From the NCBI RefSeq assembly GCF_009757775.1, contig NZ_RHLK01000001.1:347608-411607 (forward strand): a stretch of 64,000 nucleotides of DNA, written 5' to 3'. Below, piece by piece: positions 25,280 to 33,431 of the stretch. Numbering within the stretch: the stretch's first letter is position 1; each line of letters begins with the position of its first letter. Under the pieces are notes generated by a model, which ran no database searches, was not told where the DNA came from, and saw only the letters and a list, made by a program, of their open reading frames with translations. Both the position numbers and the translations under genes were made by a program. Source of the DNA: Paenibacillus lutrae. GTDB taxonomy: Bacteria; Bacillota; Bacilli; Paenibacillales; NBRC-103111.

Positions 25280-27076
25280 TCAATCCCAATCGTACTCTTC
25301 TCCGATCAACTCGAACAACCGCCGGTTTGGTTCCGCATAGTAGCTCCGCAGCCACTGCATCGTATCTTTCGGAATAGACTCCTTGTATTCGCCTTCATTT
25401 AACGAAGCAAAACCGTCCGGCTCCCACAGCGGCATACCGAGAAAAGCCAGCACATTCCGGTAGCTTTCCGCCGCATCTCGGAGCAAGACCTCACTGTTCA
25501 TAACGAGGATCTGATTCTTGGGAAAATATCGGTACCATCGCTCCAATTGCTCGGCGTATAACCCCCGCTTCAAATATGAGTAAATCGAGCAGTTCTGGCT
25601 TGAAAAGCGCGGATCCCGGCTCATGCGCTCATACTCCTCTTCCACCCTGGAACGCTCTGCCTGCAGCGCATCCGGAAATGACATCGGTTCCAGACCTCGC
25701 CTGACCATCATCTGATAATGCGAGTAGGCCCGGTGAACAGGATTGCGCAAGAGTGCAATCAGTTTAACGTCAGGCAGCCATTCGCGTACCCTGCCGGGCG
25801 TCTGGGGATGGAACATATAGTAGGGACTGGCCTCTCCCGTTATACTGCCTTCCGGCAGATCGGGCGGGAAATTTTTCTTATACCAGTCATAACCGAAGTG
25901 ATACTGTTCATCGAAAAAATGAACTTCCTTAACTGCGGCGGATTTGATGCCCGGATGCTGCGTGAGATCGTGATACAGGGAGGTCGTGCCTCCCTTTTGC
26001 GTCCCGATAATCAGAAAAGCTGGTTCTGTCTTCGCGTTATCGAACAGCTTGGTCCGGGCGGATGCTACCCATTCCACGTCGCGTTTGCTGTTGACGAAAT
26101 GAACGTGCTGGACAACGCTCTCCATATCCGTGCCCGGCGGTGCGATCTCCAAACACCGAATGGCATCCTCGCCCGCCTCTTCCTGCATCCCTAATTCCAG
26201 GTACACGGACGAGCGCAAGATTTTAACGGAAAATTCATTGTAGTTCTTGTCGAGCGATTGATCAAAAAATTTCAAAGCTTTTTCAAAGTCCTTCTGCTGC
26301 TGGCTCCTGCAGCCCATCCGGTAATAATATTCCGCCAGATAATCATGGGCAGCCGCGCTCTGTTCATAGGCCATGACTACGTCACGCGTCGGCCCGCTGA
26401 GCTTGATTCGGCCTTCCTCAAGCCAGATCGCCTGATCACAAATAATAGTAGCCTGTTCGCCCGCATGACTAACGAATACAATCGTGGTGCCCGCGCTCTT
26501 CAGCCGCAAAATCGCATTGATGCATTTTTTCTGGAATTCATGGTCTCCGACGGCCAGCACCTCGTCGATCAGCAAAATGTCCGGAGTCATGTGGATGGCT
26601 ACAGAGAAGCCCAGCCTCATATACATCCCGGTCGAATAGCCCCGCACCAACCTGTCGATGTCTTCTCCGAGTTCGGAGAATTCGATGATGCTGTCCATCT
26701 TTTCATGAATCTCCTTGCGCGTAAACCCGAGAACGGAACCGTTGAAGTATATATTTTCTCTCCCGGTGAAGTCGGCATGAAATCCGGCCCCGAGTTCCAG
26801 CAGCGTAGCCACTTTTCCGCTGACCTTGACTCTGCCTGAGGTAGGCTGCAGGATGCGGCTGATCAGCTTCAGAAGCGTGCTCTTGCCGGAACCGTTTTTG
26901 CCGATCAACGCCAAACTCGTTCCTTTCGGAATTTCCAGCTCGATATCGCGCAGCACCCACTTGTCCTTCGCTGCCGCAGGCGCGGGCGTCGTCACGATGT
27001 CCTTGATCGTATTTCGTTGCCCGCTAAGTTTGTTGAATTTTTTCGATACTTGATGCAGCTCGATTGCGTTTCTCAT
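25280..27076 (-). CDS. Wzt/TagH-like ABC ATPase fused to TPR-like repeats and a sulfotransferase
   Basis: 598 residues from ATG 27076 (GGGAGTGG upstream). Residues 1-250 form an ABC ATPase of the polysaccharide/teichoic-acid export type: Walker A LIGKNGSGKST, the LLELGAGFHADFTGRENIYFNG stretch peculiar to Wzt/TagH, signature YSTGMYMRLGF, Walker B ILLIDEVLAVGD and switch His VSHAGEQ. Residues 260-340 look like two TPR-like helix pairs (YYYRMGCRSQQQKDFEKALKFF and following). Residues 355-598 are a PAPS sulfotransferase: FLIIGTQKGGTTSL (5'-phosphosulfate loop) and LIALLRNPVHRAYSHY (3'-phosphate site), resembling heparan N-sulfotransferases. In ordinary Wzt the C-terminal part binds glycan; here a sulfotransferase replaces it. 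Its permease partner is the next gene upstream. Confidence 0.9.
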   Translation of the reverse strand: MRNAIELHQVSKKFNKLSGQRNTIKDIVTTPAPAAAKDKWVLRDIELEIPKGTSLALIGKNGSGKSTLLKLISRILQPTSGRVKVSGKVATLLELGAGFHADFTGRENIYFNGSVLGFTRKEIHEKMDSIIEFSELGEDIDRLVRGYSTGMYMRLGFSVAIHMTPDILLIDEVLAVGDHEFQKKCINAILRLKSAGTTIVFVSHAGEQATIICDQAIWLEEGRIKLSGPTRDVVMAYEQSAAAHDYLAEYYYRMGCRSQQQKDFEKALKFFDQSLDKNYNEFSVKILRSSVYLELGMQEEAGEDAIRCLEIAPPGTDMESVVQHVHFVNSKRDVEWVASARTKLFDNAKTEPAFLIIGTQKGGTTSLYHDLTQHPGIKSAAVKEVHFFDEQYHFGYDWYKKNFPPDLPEGSITGEASPYYMFHPQTPGRVREWLPDVKLIALLRNPVHRAYSHYQMMVRRGLEPMSFPDALQAERSRVEEEYERMSRDPRFSSQNCSIYSYLKRGLYAEQLERWYRYFPKNQILVMNSEVLLRDAAESYRNVLAFLGMPLWEPDGFASLNEGEYKESIPKDTMQWLRSYYAEPNRRLFELIGEEYDWD

Positions 27077-27101
27077 GTGTCCACTCCCGTTCTTAAGCCC
27101 T

Positions 27102-28943
27102 TCATACTTCCTCGACCACATGCTTCTGTAATAGCGAAAATACAGCCAGCATCCCCGCGTTAACGACGGTGAGAACGAGCAGCATCGGAAGTAGAATGCC
27201 AAAGTCCGGCCACTGGCCGTATAAAAATATGTCCCGGTAAGCATTAATGATCGGCGTCATCGGATTGTAGTCGAATACCCATCGGAACGAGTCCGGAATC
27301 AGTGATAAAGGAAACAAAACCGGTGTCAAATAGAAACCTACGAGCATGAGTGCGTTAACGATGTGCTCCAGATCCCGCAGGTATACCGTGCCCAGGGCAG
27401 CAAGCATCACGATGGGCAAGATAAGCAGCGTCTGCACAAGTAATATGATCGGAAAAGCCGACAGGGTCGATGCGAGTGGAACTCCGCTGAGCCAGAGAGC
27501 CGGCACTAAAATAATTAGCGTAAGCAAGTAGTTGACCAGATTGCTCCCGATGACCGATAGCGGAATCACTTCCCTCGGAAAATAAACTTTCTTCATAAGA
27601 TCCGCATGATTAAGCAGGCTACGGGCGCCGCCCGTGACCGACTGGGAGAAAAAATTCCAAGGCAGCAACGCTACCAGAATGAATAACGGAAAATGGGGAA
27701 TATCCGCCTTCATGATGAAAGAAAAGACTCCAGCGTATACACCCAGCATTAGAAGCGGATTCAGGAACGTCCAGAGGAATCCTAGCGCCGAGCCCTTGTA
27801 ACGCGTCCGCAAATCCTTCAATATCATGTTCCGAAGCATCTCCCGATATTGGTAGATGTCCTTCAGCGGATGTATCGAGTCTCTCTCCTGGAGAATGCGA
27901 ACGGTCAGCTTATACATTGCCTTCAACGCATAGAAGCTCCCGCGCCAAGCAAGATTAAGCAAGAGAGACAAGCTTGCGATGATGACGGCGACGATCGGTA
28001 CATAAACCAAAGGATGACCCTGAATAATGTCCCACGGCCGGCGCTCGTAAAGCCACTCCATGATCAGCACATGGCTTAAGTAAATATGGAATACAGAGGA
28101 GCTCATAAAAGATAGCAACCGCGGGCCGTCTGCAGCTGCCGTGCGGAATCCGAACTGCTTGACTCCAACGAAGACCGCCGCAGCTATAAAGATAACGGGA
28201 ACAGACGTATATTTGTAAAAATACATATCCGCAGAAGGGTGCGCCGTCAATAGCCAGTGGCTTCCACCTACGATGGCTATATACGACAAGAGACCGAATC
28301 CGTAGAGAAGCCGCCTCTTCTCCTTGTTCAACTCTATCCTCGACAATACGTAACCGAGCAGAAAATAACCGATATAGCCGGGCATGCTGAAGGCCTCTAT
28401 TACGAATCCCGAGCTTTTCCAACCTGCGAGTGCCGATAAATTGGAGAAGGCCAGCCCCGCCGCTCCTGTATAGAAGACAGCGCGCAGCGAAGCGCGTCTC
28501 ACCAGCACTCGAAGAAGAGGCGTAATCAGATAAAGAAGAATGATCATATATACGTACCAGAGATGGTAGTGAAGCGTCCCCTTGACCAAACCTGTGGCGA
28601 ACCCGCCCCATTCGAAAGAACCCGATTCCTTGCGAATGTCCCACAAATAATAAATCATGCTCCATAGGACAAAAAGCGGCAGAAGCTTGCCGAGCCTATT
28701 GCGATAAAACAACCTAGCCGATTCGTTCCGGCCCGGAGCTAGAAGAAGCATCCCGCTAATCATGACGAATACAGGAACGCTCCAGCGGAACGCGGCGTTA
28801 ATGATGTGGGCCGTCCACCAATAGTGGATCTCTCCGACGCCGCTTTTGATTCCAATGACCGGAGCGGTTAAGTGTATGAGTACCACTCCGATAATCGCCG
28901 CGACTCGAAGAACATCCGTATAGATCCATCTTGAACTTGCCAT
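27102..28943 (-). CDS. Acyltransferase-3 fused to Wzm/TagG-like ABC permease
   Basis: 613 residues from ATG 28943 (GGGAG ten bases upstream; a GTG 39 bp earlier is weaker). The first 340 or so residues are an OafA/WecH-type acyltransferase with about ten membrane helices: RVAAIIGVVLIHLTAPV with the conserved His, FRWSVPVFVMISGMLLL and YHLWYVYMIILLYLITPLLR. A linker (HPLKDIYQYREMLRNMI) leads to a complete ABC-2 permease (about residues 375-613): LKDLRTRYKGSALGFLWTFLNP, ALLPWNFFSQSV and KKVYFPREVIPLS, the hallmark order of Wzm/TagG. No stop or frameshift separates them. The protein should O-acylate a glycan and form its export channel. Its ATPase is the following gene, 25 bp away. I know of no characterised protein with this fusion. 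Confidence 0.9.
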   Translation of the reverse strand: MASSRWIYTDVLRVAAIIGVVLIHLTAPVIGIKSGVGEIHYWWTAHIINAAFRWSVPVFVMISGMLLLAPGRNESARLFYRNRLGKLLPLFVLWSMIYYLWDIRKESGSFEWGGFATGLVKGTLHYHLWYVYMIILLYLITPLLRVLVRRASLRAVFYTGAAGLAFSNLSALAGWKSSGFVIEAFSMPGYIGYFLLGYVLSRIELNKEKRRLLYGFGLLSYIAIVGGSHWLLTAHPSADMYFYKYTSVPVIFIAAAVFVGVKQFGFRTAAADGPRLLSFMSSSVFHIYLSHVLIMEWLYERRPWDIIQGHPLVYVPIVAVIIASLSLLLNLAWRGSFYALKAMYKLTVRILQERDSIHPLKDIYQYREMLRNMILKDLRTRYKGSALGFLWTFLNPLLMLGVYAGVFSFIMKADIPHFPLFILVALLPWNFFSQSVTGGARSLLNHADLMKKVYFPREVIPLSVIGSNLVNYLLTLIILVPALWLSGVPLASTLSAFPIILLVQTLLILPIVMLAALGTVYLRDLEHIVNALMLVGFYLTPVLFPLSLIPDSFRWVFDYNPMTPIINAYRDIFLYGQWPDFGILLPMLLVLTVVNAGMLAVFSLLQKHVVEEV

Positions 28944-28985
28944 AAATGTATTTCTCCCAACATAAAATTCCGCCGGCCTCACGAA

Positions 28986-30059
28986 TTAACGGTTAATCAA
29001 GCGTTTCAGCAGCTTTTTTCCTTGCCTGATCACATTGCCGGCAACCTGTTCCACGCTGATATATCTTTCGAAATACTCATTGCCAAGAGCGAAGGGGTTG
29101 TCCACACGGTACAGAATCTCAGGCGTATCCCGGTAAACGATGCGGGCATCTCGCTGGATCCGCTCACCGCTCCTATAGAAATCGTAAGACCAATTGGTAC
29201 GGCCAAGATGGGTCTGATCCGCCTCGTGCAGCTCCCGGACGTATTCATCGCGCAGCAGGTACACGACGTTGCTTCGATCCGGTACATACTTGTTTATCAT
29301 CCCTTCGTTAGCGCCCGAATCAAACCCGGAGTAGTGGAAAAATCGCAATGGCTGTCCGTTGACCAGGCATCCGCCGGCCGCAGCCGACAGCTTGCGCCTG
29401 GATAGATTCCACGGCGCCACATTATAGCCCGGATGCTTCAGAATATAGACATCGAAGTAGCAGGGCGCCAGATCGATCCACTTCTGATCGGTGAAGATGC
29501 CCCTAGGGATATCGTCAAAGCAGAACATGGCCAGCCGGCTAGCCCACCACTCGGCGAAGCGCACAGCCTCTTCGGATCTGGAGATCGCAAGAAAGCCGAG
29601 GTTGAACACGCCGTGCTGCAGGGCGCTTAATTCATTGTCCATCACCGCGTCCATAATGTCCTCGGGATGGCACAGATGCGGCGTCAACACGATCGGATGA
29701 CGATCCATCGCCTCCGCCAGCTCCGTCAGTTCACCATAGACCTTGATGTCCGGATCCAGATAGACGAAGCGGTCTTCTGCGGTATAGCGCCGCAACAAAT
29801 AAAGAAACAGTTGTCCCTTAACCGCCGTCGAAGCTTCGACGATCGAATGTTTAAAGATAAACTTCTCGAACTGTTCGAATCCAAGGTCCTTCGCGAGTAT
29901 GACATCATCGAAATGCTCGCAGCTCTGCGCGGCGGGATGGATGTCCCGTTCCAGCAGACACACGATGAATTGTGCGGCCGGATTCGTCTCCTTCAGCGAT
30001 TTTGCCAGCACCATTGCTTTCGGCAAGTAATTCGCGCATATGGATGTAGTAACGATCAT
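28986..30059 (-). CDS. GT8-like glycosyltransferase
   Basis: 357 residues. N-terminal MIVTTSICANYLPKAMVLAKSLKETNP matches the opening strand-helix of GT-A enzymes that move along a sugar-donor cleft. The metal-binding DxD is VYLDPDIKVYG near residue 98, and HGVFNLGFLAISR with FTDQKWIDLAP (Asp-Gln) matches later acceptor-site motifs of GT8-like or nucleotide-diphospho-sugar transferases. ATG 30059 overlaps the stop of the upstream gene by four bases (ATGA), so translation is coupled. No membrane helix is seen; it should act on the cytoplasmic side, building the glycan before export. The sugar donor is unknown. Confidence 0.85.
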   Translation of the reverse strand: MIVTTSICANYLPKAMVLAKSLKETNPAAQFIVCLLERDIHPAAQSCEHFDDVILAKDLGFEQFEKFIFKHSIVEASTAVKGQLFLYLLRRYTAEDRFVYLDPDIKVYGELTELAEAMDRHPIVLTPHLCHPEDIMDAVMDNELSALQHGVFNLGFLAISRSEEAVRFAEWWASRLAMFCFDDIPRGIFTDQKWIDLAPCYFDVYILKHPGYNVAPWNLSRRKLSAAAGGCLVNGQPLRFFHYSGFDSGANEGMINKYVPDRSNVVYLLRDEYVRELHEADQTHLGRTNWSYDFYRSGERIQRDARIVYRDTPEILYRVDNPFALGNEYFERYISVEQVAGNVIRQGKKLLKRLINR

Positions 30060-33052
30060 GAACGAGCCTCTCTTCTACCGGTAGGCAAATGGTTGTATTC
30101 CAGCACGTAACGCGCCCGATCCCCCGAAACATAATTTCGTACATGCTCGGAATCGAACAAAAATGCTTTAAGTTCATCTTCGCCGTTCAATATCATACCC
30201 AGCTCGGGGTGGGCATCGATGGTCGCGGCAATATTACCGCTGAGCGGCGAGGTCAGGACGGGAACGCCTGCCGCAATTGATTCCTGGAGCGTGTAAGAGT
30301 AGCTCTCCGGAACAATCGACCATAGCAACACCAGGTCGATGTCTTGCGAGATCAGCAGATCGGGCGCCCCCATCTTTCCTTCCCGGAGGAAGGAATAGGA
30401 ATGTACCGTGACCTGATCGGCATATTTCTCTTGCGAGCCTATATGATGGAATTCATACAGGCGTCCGAGCGCTTCATCTTTATATAAGCGCTCCCACAAC
30501 AACCATCCTTTATTTTCCATTTTGTAACCAAGGAAAGCGAGTCTGATTTTGCGATTCTCCGGCCGGGGCTTGTAAATGATCGTTTGCCTGTCAAAGATCA
30601 AATGTCCCCTGACCCGTATTTTATTGGTGATATCCGGATAGACAGCAGCCACCGTCACTTTGACAAAATCAGAAGGAACTACGATTCGATCGGACTGATG
30701 AAGCACGGGTTTAAGGGCCTCCCGCCACTCCGCGAGCACTATGCCGTGGGTACAGTTTTGACAGATGGCCGCACCGGTTCCCGCAGCGGAGGCGACATCG
30801 GCAATGCAGGAACGTCTTTCTTTGGCTTCTACGATACTCTGGCGGATCTTGGGCTGGTACATCATATGATAGCTGGAACATAACGCGAAAAAGTCGTGCA
30901 TAAAAAACGTCTGAGGAAGGACGCCCGACTTTTCCACGTTCTGCAGCAGTGCCGTATAATCTCTTATCTGCCAGTTCAACAGATGATGGGTATAAATCTC
31001 AGCAAGATACTTATGAATCCGGGAGAGCCACTCCATAATCTCTCTGACCGAATAAAAGCCTCTGAATTGATCGTTCACGACCACTCCATAAAAAGTGTCT
31101 TCCTTTGTATGCAACAAAGAGTAGCTCTGACCTGGAAAGATCTGAATGGTACCTACGTTGTTCTGAGACAAATACGAAGCTTGCTCATAAATATACTTCT
31201 CAGTACCGCCCATAGATTCCAAGTAGTTCGTGTGGGAGAAGACGAGCGCATACTGCTTATGAGGAAGCCTGCCGGTCAAGCCGGCGTAACGCGAGTTCCG
31301 GTTTCTTTGAATCGCGTATCGCTGTAGTAAGCTCTTGGCCTTTTTTTTGAGCCCCCGCTTGGCCCTGCGCCCGATCTCTCTCGCCATTCGGAGCGGCAGG
31401 GTTACCTTCCAGGACAGCGACCCCGCATATGCAGCGACATCCCGCCGGTAGTTTTCGATCTCCAAATCCTTTTGTCGAATCAGCAGGATTTGATCTTCCT
31501 TCGCCCGCTGCTCTCTTCTTTCTATCTCGGCGTTTAACCGGCTCGCTTCGGCTCGTTGCTCTTGCAACTCAAGGCTAAGAGCGGTGAGCTTCGCCTCGCG
31601 TTTCCTGCTATCCTCGCATAGAAGCTCAAGCGTATCGATCTGCTGCTCAATCTGACCGGCGGCCAGTCCAAGCGCTTTCTCCTTCTCGGCATTCGCTGTC
31701 AACAGTCGTTCGATTCGCAAGCTGGCATCGTGAAGTGCATAGGACAGAGCAGCTTCGGCAGGGCGCTCAAGTTGAAGGGCCTGAACCACATCTTCGCCTA
31801 TTCCAAACGAGCAGCTTAGCTCCAGACGCAAGGTCGCGGCCATGCCATGAGGAGGCAAATCTCGAATCACTAGCTGCGACGAGCTGCCTGTGCTTATGCC
31901 ACTGACACAACCCGCTTCTTCGCCAGGCCGTGTGAAGGGCAGAAACTGCACATAGTCTTTGGCATAGTCGCGAAGAAGATTGACTTCTTGTCCATCATAT
32001 ACAAGACTCAGCTTGGACAACTTGAAGTACGCGGGCTCAGCAAAAAAATCGATTCGTAAAACCGAACCGAGATGTTCGCGAATTTCGACCGTATGAAGAT
32101 TTTTCTGTCCATTTGTGCTCACGGTGATATACGTCGATTTGTCTTCTGTGAACCTCTCGTCTGCTCCCGCCCAATACATCCGGATTCGATGGGATTTCTC
32201 ATGGCTCAAGAGCCGATTGAGTTGCAGCAGCTGGTCATAGGAGTTTTGGACACTCTCGTGCAGCTCTTCTTTACACAGCGCATTAGAATCTCTCTCGCCC
32301 ATCATTCCGAGTTGGAATGTTTGTCGTACTATGGCGGGGACCAATTGATCCTCCCACACATCCTGCATTGAAAAGCTGGCATGCCGCAGGGAAGGCTTTG
32401 GCAAACCGCCGACTCTCGCCCGCTCCATAGCGCCGTACGGAATGTCTAGAAAATCGCTGATTTTCCGGCCAGTCTCGGCAGGCTGTTCCAGCAATCGGTC
32501 GTAATCAATTACGATTCGCCGCTCATGGCTCGTGTAATACAAGCTGGAGAGGACATACAAATTCCACATCGCGTATGATTTGTCATTCTGGAATTGATCT
32601 CTCTTATACAAAGAAGCGGCTACGTTCAAAGGATTGCGCAAGCTGAGAATATATCGGGGTTCAATGTTTAGTTCGTCAAACACGGACTGCCACAGCGGAA
32701 GCAGCAGGCAGGTTCGCGGATCCTTGAATCCCCATAGCGGGTGTTTGGAGAAGTCTCTGGCGATAATATCGGTCAGTCTCGCCCGACTCGCCATTCCCGC
32801 CCCGGTCAGCCACCACTGCTCCGGCAGCGGCTTGGTGGCATCCCAGGAAGAAGATAGACGAGCCAGCAGCTCATCGTGAACCGCTACGATCTCGGCGTGT
32901 TCCCAGAATCCCTCAGGGTTGTCCTCCCTGGGAGGAACCATCTGATGATCATCACCCAAATAGACGCCCAGCGATCTAACCGTTTGAGCCAGCAGCGAGG
33001 TGCCGCTTCGATGCATCCCCAGGATTATTACCGCAATTGGTCTATCTGACAT
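30056..33052 (-). CDS. Sulfotransferase / coiled-coil / GT4 glycosyltransferase fusion protein
   Basis: 998 residues from ATG 33052 (AGAGGTG upstream). Residues 1-250 are a PAPS-dependent sulfotransferase: VIILGMHRSGTSLLAQ (5'-phosphosulfate loop), WGFKDPRTCLLLP and RYILSLRNPLNVAASL (3'-phosphate site). A beta-rich stretch (about 290-430) is followed by a long coiled coil (about 450-545, rich in Glu/Arg/Leu heptads) and SLSWKVTLPLRMAREI, a phrase common in polysaccharide glycosyltransferases. Residues 600-998 form a GT4/GT1-type GT-B domain: HTNYLESMGGTEKYIYEQ, DRIVVPSDFVK, KIRLAFLGYKMENKGW and ESIAAGVPVLTSPLSGN with the donor-site Glu. It is the first gene of the seven-gene cluster. It may make and sulfate the glycan in one pass; no substrate is known. 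Confidence 0.88.
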   Translation of the reverse strand: MSDRPIAVIILGMHRSGTSLLAQTVRSLGVYLGDDHQMVPPREDNPEGFWEHAEIVAVHDELLARLSSSWDATKPLPEQWWLTGAGMASRARLTDIIARDFSKHPLWGFKDPRTCLLLPLWQSVFDELNIEPRYILSLRNPLNVAASLYKRDQFQNDKSYAMWNLYVLSSLYYTSHERRIVIDYDRLLEQPAETGRKISDFLDIPYGAMERARVGGLPKPSLRHASFSMQDVWEDQLVPAIVRQTFQLGMMGERDSNALCKEELHESVQNSYDQLLQLNRLLSHEKSHRIRMYWAGADERFTEDKSTYITVSTNGQKNLHTVEIREHLGSVLRIDFFAEPAYFKLSKLSLVYDGQEVNLLRDYAKDYVQFLPFTRPGEEAGCVSGISTGSSSQLVIRDLPPHGMAATLRLELSCSFGIGEDVVQALQLERPAEAALSYALHDASLRIERLLTANAEKEKALGLAAGQIEQQIDTLELLCEDSRKREAKLTALSLELQEQRAEASRLNAEIERREQRAKEDQILLIRQKDLEIENYRRDVAAYAGSLSWKVTLPLRMAREIGRRAKRGLKKKAKSLLQRYAIQRNRNSRYAGLTGRLPHKQYALVFSHTNYLESMGGTEKYIYEQASYLSQNNVGTIQIFPGQSYSLLHTKEDTFYGVVVNDQFRGFYSVREIMEWLSRIHKYLAEIYTHHLLNWQIRDYTALLQNVEKSGVLPQTFFMHDFFALCSSYHMMYQPKIRQSIVEAKERRSCIADVASAAGTGAAICQNCTHGIVLAEWREALKPVLHQSDRIVVPSDFVKVTVAAVYPDITNKIRVRGHLIFDRQTIIYKPRPENRKIRLAFLGYKMENKGWLLWERLYKDEALGRLYEFHHIGSQEKYADQVTVHSYSFLREGKMGAPDLLISQDIDLVLLWSIVPESYSYTLQESIAAGVPVLTSPLSGNIAATIDAHPELGMILNGEDELKAFLFDSEHVRNYVSGDRARYVLEYNHLPTGRREARS

Positions 33053-33431
33053 GGCTGCACCTCTTTTAGATAAGTAACGAACACGATCTCTACATGACAA
33101 TGCTCGATTTAATTCGACAAAATCTCGTATGATTCCTTCTATATAAATTCTTATTTAATTATTTGTTCCGTCGCATGATATCTCTCCAGAAATAATTGTA
33201 AATCCAGCCATATCTTCATCGTTGTTTTGTTCGGCACCATTTATGAAAGGGTTCAGCTCATTTAAGGCTTTCGCAACGAAAAGAATATCATGCTGCGAGG
33301 TTCCCTCACCTATCACTAAACCAGATAATGAAGCAAAGGACTGTCGAATAAAGGATTTTTATGTCGTATCCGAGAATACTACACTTTGCGTAACTGACCA
33401 CTACCTAATAGGAAGAAAAGGAGCCGAGACT
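33053..33431. other. Divergent intergenic region
   Basis: About 380 bp between the glycan operon and the chemoreceptor gene, reading outward in both directions. It must hold both promoters. A weak sigma-D-like site for the chemoreceptor may be TAAA (33349), 16 bp, then TCCGAGAA (33369), which matches GCCGATAT at only five of eight positions. No operator or RNA structure was seen. An in-frame extension of the chemoreceptor to 33222 lacks a ribosome site. Confidence 0.4.

Noticed and set aside
33222-33431. Upstream extension of the chemoreceptor by 70 residues
   Set aside because: No ribosome site at 33222, the added residues show no signal or domain, and ATG 33432 has AAAAGGAG and begins a normal chemoreceptor N-terminus.
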